NCBI RefSeq assembly: GCF_009909155.2
Contig: NZ_JAAAPM020000016.1
Location: 27,047-91,046, forward strand
Reading direction: 5' to 3'
DNA from: Flavobacterium undicola
Lineage (GTDB): Bacteria > Bacteroidota > Bacteroidia > Flavobacteriales > Flavobacteriaceae
Length of the DNA: 64,000 nucleotides
A program made the position numbers and the translations under genes. Within the stretch, counting starts at the first letter, position 1, and every line of letters begins with the position of its first letter. The notes beneath the pieces are model-generated. The model was not told where the DNA came from. It saw only the letters and a list, made by a program, of their open reading frames with translations, and searched no databases. Positions 34,601 to 42,883 of the stretch are shown piece by piece.

Positions 34601-37015
34601 CTATCCTTTATCAGACAATCTCAAAATATCTCCAAAAACACCTCTTGCCGTTACTGCCGAACCAGCTCCAGCTCCTTGAATTACAATTGGTCGGTCTCCG
34701 TAAGATTCAGTATATATTTCAAAGAAAGAATCAGAACCTTTTAATCCGCCTAGTGCCGTATCTGAAGGAACAGAAACTAATTTTACTTCTAATATTCCTT
34801 TGTCATTTTGCAAGTCACCAGACAATTCACCTATGTAACGCAAAACATGATTCGGTTTTTGCTCGTTCTTTATCTTATCATAAATTGGGTCAAACTCTTT
34901 TAATTTAGTCAGGAAATCAGCAGCATTTCCTTCACGTAAATGTTCCGGAATTAAATTCTGAATTGCAATTTCTTCAAATTCATTTTGCAAATCCAATTCT
35001 CTCGCTAAAATCAATAATTTTCTACCTACATCGTTTCCACATAAATCCTCTCTTGGATCTGGTTCGGTATAACCATTATCAATCGCTTCTTTCAATATAT
35101 CACTAAACGGAACATCTTTAGCAGAAAAATTATTGAATAAATAACTCAATGTTCCTGAGAAAACGCCTTTAATCTTAGTGATATTTTCACCCGAAAGATG
35201 CAATAATTTTATCGTATCAATTAATGGCAAACCTGCACCAACATTGGTTTCATACAAATAACTCTTTTGATTTTCGGCTAATACACTACGCAATTGCTTG
35301 TAAAAACCATAACTCAAAGTATTGGCTACTTTATTCGACGAAATTAAATCAAAACCATTTTCAACTAAAGGAATATAATTTTCAACAAATGTCGCACTAG
35401 CCGTATTATCCACAGCAATTAAATTCTCTAAATGATGCTCATTTGCGTAAGCAATAATATCATCAATAGTATAAGAGAATCCGTTAGTTTGAATTTCGTT
35501 AACCCAGTTTGGAGTCACTCCACTCTTGTTTAGCAAAACACTTTTAGAATTCGCAATAGCAAAAACATTCAATTTGATGTCTTTTCTTTTCTCAATAGCA
35601 ATTGCCGATTCTAAAATTTGATTAATCAAAGTACCTCCTACTAATCCATGACCAAAAACAGCAATGTTGATTTTTTTAGAAACTCCAAAAATCTCCCCAT
35701 GAATAACATTTAATGCTTTATTCAGTTCTGATTTTTTAACTACCAAACTCACATTTTTTCCAGTAACCGTATTATTGAAAAGAATAGGGACAATTTTGTT
35801 TTTAATCAAAGCCGTGTAAGGCTTGTAAAAAGTACTTAAATCCTGTCCAATAATCGAAATTACCGAAACATCATCAGTTACCGAAATTTTATTAACATCT
35901 TTAGAATAGAAATCATTTTCGAATTCTTTTTCTAATTCAATCATTGCTTTTGTAGCCTGAGATTCCGCAACTACTAATCCGATTCCTCTTTCAGAAGAAC
36001 CTTGCGAAATAATACTCACACTGATATTATTATCGCCCATTACTTTAAAAATACGGGCATCAACTCCAGTTTTCCCAAGTAAACCTCTACCTTCAAGATT
36101 CACTAAAGCTACATCTTCTAAAACAGAAAGTGTTTTAATTCCTGCATTTTTAGAAGTGGCTGTAATTAAAGTTCCTTCGTTTTCATGATTGAAAGTATTT
36201 AATATCCGCAATGGAATATTTTTCTCTAACAAAGGAATTATCGTTTTGGCGTGCAAAATAGTTGCCCCAAAATTAGCCAACTCATTCGCCTCATTAAAAG
36301 TCAAATGATCAATTTTTTTAGCATCAGAAACTAAATCCGGATTAGCAGTATAAATACCATCCACGTGAGTATAATTCTGAAGTTCTTTAGCATTTAAATA
36401 ATTTGCCAATAAAGAAGCGGTATAATTACTTCCGTTACGTCCTAATGTAGTGGTAACATTATTATTGTTAGAACCAATAAAACCAGTCACAACATTAACT
36501 ACTGAACCTGCATTTTCTTTAAAATACTGAATTACGTTTTTCTTCGAAATTTGTTCCAGCGGTTGCGCATCTCCAAATTTTGAATCTGTTTTCAGGAAAA
36601 TTCTAGAATCAGCAAAACGAGCGTTGATTCCTTTTTCGATTAAAATTGCCGTTAATAATTTAGCCGAAAGCAACTCTCCAATCGAAAGAATTTGATCTTT
36701 GATTTTAGAACTATAATCGCCTATCAGGCTCACTCCTTCGAATAATTTATCTAAAACAGCAAATTCCTCAGATAAATCTACTGTTGAATAAATATCTTGC
36801 TGGTATTTCTTAAATTCTTCAAGTAAGGTTTTATAATCGGCATTTTTAGATGCCACTATTAATATTTCTTCTAACTCATCTGTAGCATTTCCACGTGCCG
36901 AAACAACGATGGCGATTTCTTCTCCTTGATTTACTTTATCTGTAATAATAGAAACAACTTTATTGATTCCTTCACCATTCGATAAAGATTTACCTCCAAA
37001 TTTTAATATTTTCAT
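34601..37015 (-). CDS. thrA: Bifunctional aspartate kinase / homoserine dehydrogenase
   Basis: 804 residues. Residues 1-290 are aspartokinase (KFGGKSLSNGEGINKV, VVSARGNATDEL, TTLGRNGSNYTAS). Two ACT repeats lie around 300-440 (KTLSVLEDVALVNLEGRGLLGKTGV). Homoserine dehydrogenase follows from about 455 (NIAVFGHGLVGGTLINQI, then EPDPREDLCGNDVGRKLLILARE). It supplies homoserine from aspartate for Met and Thr. The gene follows metX with a 22-bp gap, so homoserine production and its O-acetylation share a transcript under the SAM-I riboswitch. Feedback control by amino acids is expected from the ACT domains. Confidence 0.96.
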   Translation of the reverse strand: MKILKFGGKSLSNGEGINKVVSIITDKVNQGEEIAIVVSARGNATDELEEILIVASKNADYKTLLEEFKKYQQDIYSTVDLSEEFAVLDKLFEGVSLIGDYSSKIKDQILSIGELLSAKLLTAILIEKGINARFADSRIFLKTDSKFGDAQPLEQISKKNVIQYFKENAGSVVNVVTGFIGSNNNNVTTTLGRNGSNYTASLLANYLNAKELQNYTHVDGIYTANPDLVSDAKKIDHLTFNEANELANFGATILHAKTIIPLLEKNIPLRILNTFNHENEGTLITATSKNAGIKTLSVLEDVALVNLEGRGLLGKTGVDARIFKVMGDNNISVSIISQGSSERGIGLVVAESQATKAMIELEKEFENDFYSKDVNKISVTDDVSVISIIGQDLSTFYKPYTALIKNKIVPILFNNTVTGKNVSLVVKKSELNKALNVIHGEIFGVSKKINIAVFGHGLVGGTLINQILESAIAIEKRKDIKLNVFAIANSKSVLLNKSGVTPNWVNEIQTNGFSYTIDDIIAYANEHHLENLIAVDNTASATFVENYIPLVENGFDLISSNKVANTLSYGFYKQLRSVLAENQKSYLYETNVGAGLPLIDTIKLLHLSGENITKIKGVFSGTLSYLFNNFSAKDVPFSDILKEAIDNGYTEPDPREDLCGNDVGRKLLILARELDLQNEFEEIAIQNLIPEHLREGNAADFLTKLKEFDPIYDKIKNEQKPNHVLRYIGELSGDLQNDKGILEVKLVSVPSDTALGGLKGSDSFFEIYTESYGDRPIVIQGAGAGSAVTARGVFGDILRLSDKG

Positions 37016-37037
37016 TTAATTCTATTTTGTGTTGCTA

Positions 37038-38006
37038 CTAAAAAACAGGAGCAAGCAAGTTGTTTAATTGTTCAAATTCTATCAAGAAAGCATCGTGTCC
37101 GTGAATGGATTCTATTTCGTTATAAAATACATTTACATTATACTTTTTTAATTCCTGGTAGGTTTCTTTATTCTCTCTTGCGGTAAAAAACAAATCTGAA
37201 TTTATACCTATAATGTGTATTGTAGCTTCTATTTTAGAGGCAAATACTTCAAAAGAATCGCTGTTTCTGGTTACATCAATCGTTTTAAGCAATTGATTCA
37301 TCATTTTATAAGAAGCCAGCTGAAAGCGTTTTTGTAATTTCTTACCATGATGCAACAACCAACTCTCAATATTAAATATAGCTAATTCTTCATTAATGGT
37401 TCGATCAAATTTCATCTTGAAAGATTCCGGAGTTCTATAACACAGCATCGCGTGAATTCTGGCATCTTCGATTGGGTTAGACGAATTTTTTAAAATTTGT
37501 TCTTGCAAAAAACAATTTGCAATCAACCAATCGGTCGATTTCCAATCGGTAGCAATAGGAATTAAATGCAATGCCAACTTAGGCTCTAAAGCAAGCATCT
37601 CCCAAGCAATTCCGCCACCTACAGAACCGCCAATAACGGCATATAATTGTTGAATTTTAAGAGAATTAACTCCTTCTATAAAAAGTCTTGCAATATCTCT
37701 GGCATTAAAATCCAGATAATTTTCTACAATAGCACCATCATAGCCGTTTCCAGGAACATTAAAAGCTAAAATGCTGTATTTATTGGTATCAATAGTTTTA
37801 TTTTCTCCAATTAATTCATTCCACCATCCAGCTGAACCAATAACTTGAGAGTTTCCAGTCAAGGCATGATTGACTAAAACAACTGGCGCCGTATTCAATT
37901 CAGGCCCAAAAAGCTGGTAACTTAAATTTAAAATAGGGTAAAATGCACCACTTTCGGTAGTGAAATTTTGAATTATAATGTGATTGGGTTTATTTTCCAA
38001 TTTCAA
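37038..38006 (-). CDS. metX: Homoserine O-acetyltransferase, no ATG start
   Basis: Alpha/beta-hydrolase acyltransferase: VLVNHALTGNSQV, nucleophile elbow AVIGGSVGGGIAWEM with the catalytic Ser, and C-terminal IESIHGHDAFL with the His. About 322 residues from the start chosen. Acetyl-CoA plus homoserine gives O-acetylhomoserine. The frame stays open upstream to a TTG at 38124-38126, but that lies within the riboswitch, so it is not credible. No in-frame ATG exists before the conserved region; TTG at 38004-38006 (or 37998-38000) is my best guess. The nearest ATG (38030-38032) is out of frame and stops after three codons. Confidence 0.85.
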   Translation of the reverse strand: MKLENKPNHIIIQNFTTESGAFYPILNLSYQLFGPELNTAPVVLVNHALTGNSQVIGSAGWWNELIGENKTIDTNKYSILAFNVPGNGYDGAIVENYLDFNARDIARLFIEGVNSLKIQQLYAVIGGSVGGGIAWEMLALEPKLALHLIPIATDWKSTDWLIANCFLQEQILKNSSNPIEDARIHAMLCYRTPESFKMKFDRTINEELAIFNIESWLLHHGKKLQKRFQLASYKMMNQLLKTIDVTRNSDSFEVFASKIEATIHIIGINSDLFFTARENKETYQELKKYNVNVFYNEIESIHGHDAFLIEFEQLNNLLAPVF

Positions 38007-38073
38007 ATCTTTAATAGGATTGATTATGGAAACATTAAAAAGAAAGCTAGAAGTAAAATAGAGCTTTATTGTT

Positions 38074-38176
38074 GTTATCTTTTCCCGATATATAGGGATA
38101 GAATGTAGCACCTTCTTCGTTTGCAAAGGGTTGCTAAGGCATCATCGGGTCTAATCCCTCGTCCTTTCTTTATAAC
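38074..38176 (-). ncRNA. SAM-I (S-box) riboswitch upstream of metX
   Basis: On the minus strand the order is that of the S-box core: P1 strand GTTAT, AAGAAAGGACGAGGGA, then GACCCGATGA, GCCTTAGCAACCC, later AAGGTGCTACATTC, TATCCC, and closing ATAAC. The kink-turn GATGA/GCAACC and the GGTGCTA segment are the hallmarks. Downstream, AAAGCT/AGCTTT is followed by CTTTTT, a modest terminator that could serve as expression platform before the metX start. High SAM would reduce metX-thrA expression. Confidence 0.93.
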
Positions 38177-38345
38177 ATTTCAATACGTTTATGAACTTTA
38201 AAGGCACAAAGTAACTACTATTTTTCCAAACAAACAAATTTTGCTGATTTAGATTTAAACCAACATAACAAACAAACGCAAGTCAAAACTGAACACAAAA
38301 TTCAGAAATCACCTGCGTTTGAAACCTATATTTACAAAACTATAC

Positions 38346-38552
38346 TTAGATAAACAGTGTTTCATTTTCTTTAGAATACATCATAAACGTTAATGAATCA
38401 GCTACTTTCTTTTGGTCTTTGAAATTTGCATCTAAATCAATACCAAATCTAGCATTTGTTAATTCTACTCTACTCTCTTTTTCTCTAATGTCATTTGTCC
38501 TTATATTCCTTATAAGTTCTAATGCTCTTGCAATCATTCTTTTTGTGTTCAT
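38346..38552 (-). CDS. Small ORF in the metX leader
   Basis: 68 residues, ATG start, rich in charged residues in its first half (ARALELIRNIRTNDIREKES), no signal peptide or membrane segment. Same strand as metX, between a terminator (38624-38655) and the SAM-I riboswitch. An 8-bp stem (CAAACGCA/TGCGTTTG) follows its stop at about 38273-38325. Two shorter leader-like ORFs precede it. It may be a genuine small protein, a leader ORF, or chance; I do not recognise a family. Confidence 0.4.
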   Translation of the reverse strand: MNTKRMIARALELIRNIRTNDIREKESRVELTNARFGIDLDANFKDQKKVADSLTFMMYSKENETLFI

Positions 38553-38623
38553 GATGTTTAAATTTAATTTATTTGACTTAATTGTTTGTTCTTATTATAA
38601 AAATTATGCTTTCTGAATAAAAA

Positions 38624-38655
38624 AAACCCTTTTGGAGTATTTACCAAAAGGGTTT
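38624..38655 (-). terminator. Terminator/attenuator 2 in the metX leader
   Basis: AAACCCTTTTGG and CCAAAAGGGTTT form a 12-bp stem with an 8-nt loop, followed on the minus strand by a T run of about eight. CCAAAAG just after the stop of the preceding 24-codon ORF (38673-38679 on the plus strand as CTTTTGG) can pair with CTTTTGG of the 5' arm, giving an alternative structure with a small hairpin (GTTTATA/TATAAAC) nested inside. Confidence 0.75.
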
Positions 38656-38682
38656 ATATTGTATAAACGATACTTTTGGATA

Positions 38683-38757
38683 TCAACAGACTAGTAACTT
38701 TGCGCAAGACATAGAGACTGTAAACTGTTTATTTTCCTTATGTTGAATAGTAATCAT
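38683..38757 (-). CDS. Putative leader peptide 2 of the metX-thrA operon
   Basis: 24 codons starting MITIQHKENKQ and ending SMSCAKLLVC. Its stop codon lies 3 bp before a potential antiterminator strand and about 28 bp before the stem of a strong terminator. It contains two Met and two Cys but no codon run that names an effector amino acid. Composition is too short to prove translation; the case rests on its position in the attenuator-like arrangement. Confidence 0.5.
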   Translation of the reverse strand: MITIQHKENKQFTVSMSCAKLLVC

Positions 38758-38801
38758 TGTAATCTGTTTTTAAAAAATTTAATTATTTGTTTTTCTAACA
38801 A

Positions 38802-38831
38802 AAAAGCCTCCCGATTTCTCAGGAGGCTTTT
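38802..38831 (-). terminator. Terminator/attenuator 1 in the metX leader
   Basis: AAAAGCCTCC and GGAGGCTTTT form a 10-bp stem with a 10-nt loop; T run on the minus strand. The segment CAGGAG inside the preceding small ORF can pair with CTCCTG of the 5' arm/loop, and GAAATCGG occurs both in the ORF and in the terminator loop. Confidence 0.75.
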
Positions 38832-38862
38832 GCTATATTTTAGTCTTATTTGAATAAAAAAA

Positions 38863-38931
38863 TTAAGCTACCGCACTCCTGCCGATTTCTTTTGTTTGGA
38901 CCATTGATTTTTTACAAATAATAAAATTCAT
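38863..38931 (-). CDS. Putative leader peptide 1 of the metX-thrA operon
   Basis: 22 codons, MNFIICKKSMVQTKEIGRSA then VA, starting 22 bp downstream of a -7 box and followed by a terminator about 30 bp past its stop. An internal Met (MVQTKEIGRSAVA) could also be the start. No clear regulatory codon run. Support is positional: promoter, short ORF, candidate antiterminator, terminator. Confidence 0.5.
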   Translation of the reverse strand: MNFIICKKSMVQTKEIGRSAVA

Positions 38932-38952
38932 TTTCTTTTTTATTTAGAGTGA

Positions 38953-38960
38953 CAAATATA
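38953..38960 (-). promoter_or_regulatory. Candidate -7 box of the metX leader transcript
   Basis: TATATTTG on the minus strand fits TAnnTTTG. No other match was found between here and the SAM-I riboswitch, which suggests one long leader transcript of about 900 nt. A -33 TTG at the right distance is not visible. A further match (TATCTTTG) lies upstream at 39146-39153. Confidence 0.5.
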
Positions 38961-39416
38961 CAAATTAATATTTATCACTCATTATTATTTTGAAAAAATT
39001 TCCGCTAACAACACTAATTAACAACTAATTATATGTTTTTAACATTATTTTTTGATTGTAAGCTATAAAACCAAATCAAATGAGAGCCTTTTCTCCAAGA
39101 TAATTCAAAAAATTAACTCTATTCCGCTCTCTTGATTTGACGTTTCAAAGATACAATCGAAATCCAAATACTATGTTAACTGAAGTTTAAATTAAAGCCA
39201 AAAAAAGTATTGACAAAAAAAAGGTTCCATAAGACGATTTTAAACAGTCAATATATAAAGACAAAACATGAAATTTTCTTTATTCGACAAAACAACTCAC
39301 TTAGATGTTTTTATAGTTTTCCTAACTAACATCCAAGCTTTACAGCTCAAACAAATCGTTTCATTTTTAATTTAAAAAATTAGCGAAGATTAATTTACAA
39401 TTCAAAAATGGTTTCA
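38961..39416. other. Gene-free stretch between the metX leader and metK
   Basis: 456 bp, A/T-rich. It contains a second minus-strand -7 candidate (39146-39153), an inverted repeat GAGAGC/GCTCTC at about 39081-39141, and a 35-codon plus-strand ORF from 39268 (MKFSLFDKTTHLDVF) that I do not trust as a gene. Nothing else recognised. Confidence 0.4.
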
Positions 39417-39424
39417 TACCTTTG
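39417..39424 (+). promoter_or_regulatory. Candidate -7 box of metK
   Basis: TACCTTTG fits TAnnTTTG. A transcript starting about 7-8 nt downstream would begin almost directly with the riboswitch P1 stem. Confidence 0.6.
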
Positions 39425-39437
39425 CACTTCAAAATAC

Positions 39438-39535
39438 AAGAGGAAAAATTTGAACTGATTGCAACCTCTTCATAATGAAAAAACTTCATTATGAATACTG
39501 AGAATTTCTCAGTAGAAAAAAATGCTAAAGCAGAA
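39438..39535 (+). ncRNA. SAM-II-like riboswitch (long-loop variant) upstream of metK
   Basis: Stem AAGAGG (39438-39443) / CCTCTT (39465-39470) encloses AAAAATTTGAACTGATTGCA, matching the SAM-II loop pattern AUUU-AAC-UUGCAA. The downstream AAATGCTAAAGCAG (39520-39533) matches the AAAUG-GCUAAA strand, and CTG/CAG and GCA/TGC give pseudoknot pairing. Between them two hairpins (CATAATGAA/TTCATTATG and ACTGAGA/TCTCAGT) lengthen the loop. Downstream, TTGCAAT and ATTTTTCCTC (39555-39572) can pair with the aptamer's ATTGCAA and GAGGAAAAAT, a mutually exclusive fold; CTAAAG/CTTTAG plus a T run may be a terminator. Long-loop SAM-II forms are known from Bacteroidota. Confidence 0.8.
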
Positions 39536-39598
39536 ACTCTCCTTTAGTCCTTTTTTGCAATTATTTTTCCTCGCTTAATTTTAAATAAATTATATATT

Positions 39599-40849
39599 AT
39601 GGCCTATTTATTTACGTCAGAATCTGTGAGCGAAGGACATCCAGACAAAATTGCAGATCAAATTTCAGATGCATTAATTGATAATTTCCTGGCATTTGAT
39701 GCTGACTCAAAAGTAGCTTGTGAGACTTTAGTAACTACTGGTCAAGTTATCTTAGCTGGAGAAGTAAAATCAAATACTTATTTAGATGTTCAACAAATTG
39801 CTCGTGATGTAATCCGAAAAATTGGATACACAAAAAGCGAATACATGTTTGAAGCTAATTCTTGTGGAATCCTTTCAGCTATTCACGAACAATCAGCCGA
39901 TATCAATCAAGGTGTTGACAGAAAAAGCCCTGAAGAGCAAGGAGCAGGAGATCAAGGAATGATGTTTGGTTACGCTACTAACGAAACTGAAAATTATATG
40001 CCATTGGCACTTGATTTATCACATAGCCTTTTAAAAGAATTAGCTGTTTTAAGACGTGAAAACAAAGAAATCACTTATTTACGCCCAGATGCTAAATCTC
40101 AAGTTACTTTAGAATATAGCGATGACAACACACCAATACGTATTGATGCTATTGTAATTTCTACACAACATGACGATTTTGACGAAGAAGCTACAATGCT
40201 TGCTAAAATCAAAAAAGATATTGTTGAGATTTTAATTCCAAGAATCATTGCTAAAAACCCAGAGCACGCTCACTTGTTCAATGATAAAATTAACTACCAC
40301 ATTAACCCTACAGGGAAATTTGTAATTGGTGGTCCTCATGGAGACACTGGACTTACTGGTAGAAAAATTATTGTTGACACTTATGGTGGTAAAGGAGCTC
40401 ACGGTGGTGGTGCTTTCTCAGGAAAAGATCCAAGTAAAGTAGACAGAAGTGCTGCTTATGCTACGCGTCATATTGCTAAAAACTTAGTTGCTGCTGGTGT
40501 AGCTGACGAAATTTTAGTTCAGGTTTCTTATGCTATTGGTGTTGCTGAACCAATGGGTATCTTTATCGATACTTACGGAACTTCAAAAGTGAACTTAACT
40601 AATGGAGAAATCGCTAAAAAAGTGGAAGCTATTTTTGATATGCGTCCTTACTTTATCGAGCAACGTTTAAAACTAAGAAATCCTATCTATAGCGAAACAG
40701 CGGCTTACGGACACATGGGACGTACACCTGAAGTAGTTACAAAAACTTTTTCGGCTCCAGGAGGAGATGAGAAAACGGTAACTGTAGAATTGTTTACTTG
40801 GGAAAAACTAGATTATGTTGACCAAATTAAAACTGCATTTGGATTGTAA
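39599..40849 (+). CDS. metK: S-adenosylmethionine synthetase
   Basis: 416 residues. Makes SAM from methionine and ATP. Motifs: [31 protein letters not shown] with the methionine/ATP loop, and [19 protein letters not shown]. The protein is about 30 residues longer than the E. coli enzyme, within the range for Bacteroidota. It lies divergent to the metX-thrA transcript and under its own SAM-II-like leader, so both ends of the pathway appear to sense SAM. Codon use is that of a highly expressed gene. A strong terminator follows. Confidence 0.97.
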   Translation: MAYLFTSESVSEGHPDKIADQISDALIDNFLAFDADSKVACETLVTTGQVILAGEVKSNTYLDVQQIARDVIRKIGYTKSEYMFEANSCGILSAIHEQSADINQGVDRKSPEEQGAGDQGMMFGYATNETENYMPLALDLSHSLLKELAVLRRENKEITYLRPDAKSQVTLEYSDDNTPIRIDAIVISTQHDDFDEEATMLAKIKKDIVEILIPRIIAKNPEHAHLFNDKINYHINPTGKFVIGGPHGDTGLTGRKIIVDTYGGKGAHGGGAFSGKDPSKVDRSAAYATRHIAKNLVAAGVADEILVQVSYAIGVAEPMGIFIDTYGTSKVNLTNGEIAKKVEAIFDMRPYFIEQRLKLRNPIYSETAAYGHMGRTPEVVTKTFSAPGGDEKTVTVELFTWEKLDYVDQIKTAFGL

Positions 40850-40870
40850 TTATCCATTTCATTATAAACT

Positions 40871-40901
40871 AAAAGCCATTCGCAAAACGAATGGCTTTTT
40901 T
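40871..40901. terminator. Terminator after metK
   Basis: AAAAGCCATTCG and CGAATGGCTTTT with a 5-nt loop followed by TT TAG; flanking A and T runs let it serve the converging minus-strand gene too. Confidence 0.88.
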
Positions 40902-40936
40902 AGTGTTTTAATTACAACAACAATTAGGAAATGATT

Positions 40937-41272
40937 CTAGTCTTGAAAAATAATCTGACATACTAACACCAAATTTGCAAATAACAAACTCATTCCCGAA
41001 ACGAAAATGATAATATTTGCAATCTTTCGAGAAAACATCTCGAAAAACCCTTTAATACCAAATACCACGAAGGTACTAAAGGAAATGAAAATTAAAATTT
41101 CCAAAAACAAATTTAATCCTAAGAACGTATTTCGCGCTTCAACAACAGTACCATTTCGAAACAAAACAGCACCATCAAAATAAATCACAAGAACAAATGA
41201 TATTGCCAGCGCAAAAAACAACCACCTGAGCTGAACCATTAATTCCTTATTATTCATTGTAAATAAATTCAT
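40937..41272 (-). CDS. Hypothetical membrane protein
   Basis: 111 residues from the first ATG; a second ATG at residue 6 is equally possible. Three likely membrane helices (about 13-33, 45-68 and 80-105). The soluble parts are short and mostly basic (FEMFSRKIAN). No family recognised. It is transcribed toward metK and shares its terminator, with no operon partner on its strand. Confidence 0.6.
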   Translation of the reverse strand: MNLFTMNNKELMVQLRWLFFALAISFVLVIYFDGAVLFRNGTVVEARNTFLGLNLFLEILIFISFSTFVVFGIKGFFEMFSRKIANIIIFVSGMSLLFANLVLVCQIIFQD

Positions 41273-41406
41273 TATGTAAATTTCAGGATAATAATCCTAC
41301 ACTACAATACCCACTTTTAGTGATTTTTGTAAAAAAATTACAGTAAAAAATAATACCCGATTAAAATTGAAAATTAATTTCAGTTTCAACTTAAATACCA
41401 TTATAG

Positions 41407-41414
41407 TATATTTG
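41407..41414 (+). promoter_or_regulatory. Candidate -7 box for the menaquinone methyltransferase gene
   Basis: TATATTTG fits TAnnTTTG, 14 bp before the ATG. No convincing -33 element. Confidence 0.5.
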
Positions 41415-41428
41415 TCAAAATTTAAAAA

Positions 41429-42160
41429 ATGTCAAAAAACATCACCCCTTATAAAGACTCTGAATTAGGCAAAAAAGAACAAGTAGCAAAAATGTTTGAT
41501 ACTATTTCTGGGAACTATGATAATCTAAACCGCGTTATTTCTTTTGGCATTGATGTTAAATGGAGAAAAAAAGTTTTGGCAATTGTTGCCAATACAAATC
41601 CCGAAACTATATTAGACATAGCAACAGGAACTGGGGATTTAGCTATTTTAATGGCAAACACCAATGCTAAAAAAATTACCGGACTAGACATCTCGGCAGG
41701 AATGCTAGAAGTGGGAGTAAAAAAAATTGCTCAAAAAAAACTATCCAACACTATCGAAATGATTTTAGGCGACTCTGAAAACATTCCATTTGGAGACAAT
41801 CATTTTGATGCCATTACAGTTGCTTTTGGAGTTCGAAATTTTGAAAACTTGGAAAAAGGATTAGGCGAAATATTACGTGTACTGAAACCAAACGGAACTT
41901 TTGTTATTTTAGAAACCTCAGTACCAGACAAAACACCTTACAAGCAAGGTTATCATTTTTACAGCAACAACATCCTTCCTATTATAGGTAAGTTATTTTC
42001 AAAAGATAATGTAGCTTATGGTTATTTGTCTGAATCAGCTGCAGCCTTTCCTTATGGCGAAGCACTAAACAATATTTTAAGACAAATTGGGTTTATAGAT
42101 GTAAAAGCAATGCCACAAACTTTTGGGGTAGCCACCATTTATGTTGCATCTAAAAAATAA
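41429..42160 (+). CDS. ubiE: Demethylmenaquinone methyltransferase
   Basis: 243 residues. SAM-dependent C-methylation in the last step of menaquinone synthesis. N-terminal [27 protein letters not shown] motif [39 protein letters not shown] and the C-terminal [11 protein letters not shown] all match the UbiE/MenG family. Flavobacteria use menaquinone, so MenG activity is the likely one. porT follows after 17 bp, a gene order conserved in Flavobacterium relatives. Confidence 0.96.
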   Translation: MSKNITPYKDSELGKKEQVAKMFDTISGNYDNLNRVISFGIDVKWRKKVLAIVANTNPETILDIATGTGDLAILMANTNAKKITGLDISAGMLEVGVKKIAQKKLSNTIEMILGDSENIPFGDNHFDAITVAFGVRNFENLEKGLGEILRVLKPNGTFVILETSVPDKTPYKQGYHFYSNNILPIIGKLFSKDNVAYGYLSESAAAFPYGEALNNILRQIGFIDVKAMPQTFGVATIYVASKK

Positions 42161-42177
42161 TCTAAGTTTACTTTAAA

Positions 42178-42879
42178 ATGAAAAAAATAGCCGTCTTTAT
42201 TTTATTACTACTATCCTTTCAAGGACATTCACAGTCTAAAGGTATGTTCAGTAAAGACCCTATTATCAATTTGGAGAACTTTCAAAAACAACGTTTGTAT
42301 TTTGGATACTATCTTGGTTTCAACTCATTCGATTTTAAAATTGATTATAAAACAGTAGGGCCAGATATCCAAGTGCAAAAAAGTACGGGATTTAATGTAG
42401 GCGTTGTTGCCGATTTAAAACTTCAGGAATACATTAACCTTCGTTTTGAACCGGGTTTATATTACACTAAAAGAACTCTAAATTATCCGAATTTCACTCG
42501 AGAAATAGATGCTTTACGAGATGTAAACAGTACTTATATCCATTTTCCTTTACTATTAAAATTTTCTTCATTGCGCACAGGAAACATTCGTCCCTATATT
42601 GTAGGCGGATTATCAACTACCTTAAATTTATCAGGAAATTCTAAAACGATGGACGATAATCTGCAACAAAAATTTAGGGTAAAACCTTGGAGTACTAGTT
42701 ACGAATTAGGATTTGGAATCGATTTTTTTTCCGAATATTTCATATTCTCACCGTCTATACGTGGAAGTTTTGGACTTAAAGACGAACTCATTAGAGACAA
42801 TGACCCTAACAGCCCTTGGACAAGCAATATAGAATCGCTTAAAAGTAGGGCAATCTTAATTAACTTTACTTTTCACTAA
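42178..42879 (+). CDS. porT: PorT-like outer-membrane protein (type IX secretion)
   Basis: 233 residues. Signal peptide MKKIAVFILLLLSFQGHSQ, then a beta-barrel with alternating strands (YFGYYLGFNSFDFKIDY, GFNVGVVADLKLQEYINLRFEPGLYYTKR, ELGFGIDFF) and a C-terminal aromatic residue region (ILINFTFH). Length, the position after ubiE and before an rRNA methyltransferase, and the sequence character match PorT/SprT, an outer-membrane part of the type IX secretion apparatus in this lineage. That would serve the secreted protein encoded at 12672-15740. Confidence 0.85.
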   Translation: MKKIAVFILLLLSFQGHSQSKGMFSKDPIINLENFQKQRLYFGYYLGFNSFDFKIDYKTVGPDIQVQKSTGFNVGVVADLKLQEYINLRFEPGLYYTKRTLNYPNFTREIDALRDVNSTYIHFPLLLKFSSLRTGNIRPYIVGGLSTTLNLSGNSKTMDDNLQQKFRVKPWSTSYELGFGIDFFSEYFIFSPSIRGSFGLKDELIRDNDPNSPWTSNIESLKSRAILINFTFH

Positions 42880-42883
42880 AATC

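Noticed and set aside
39268..39375. 35-codon plus-strand ORF upstream of metK
   Set aside because: No promoter or conserved features; lies in the gene-free A/T-rich stretch.
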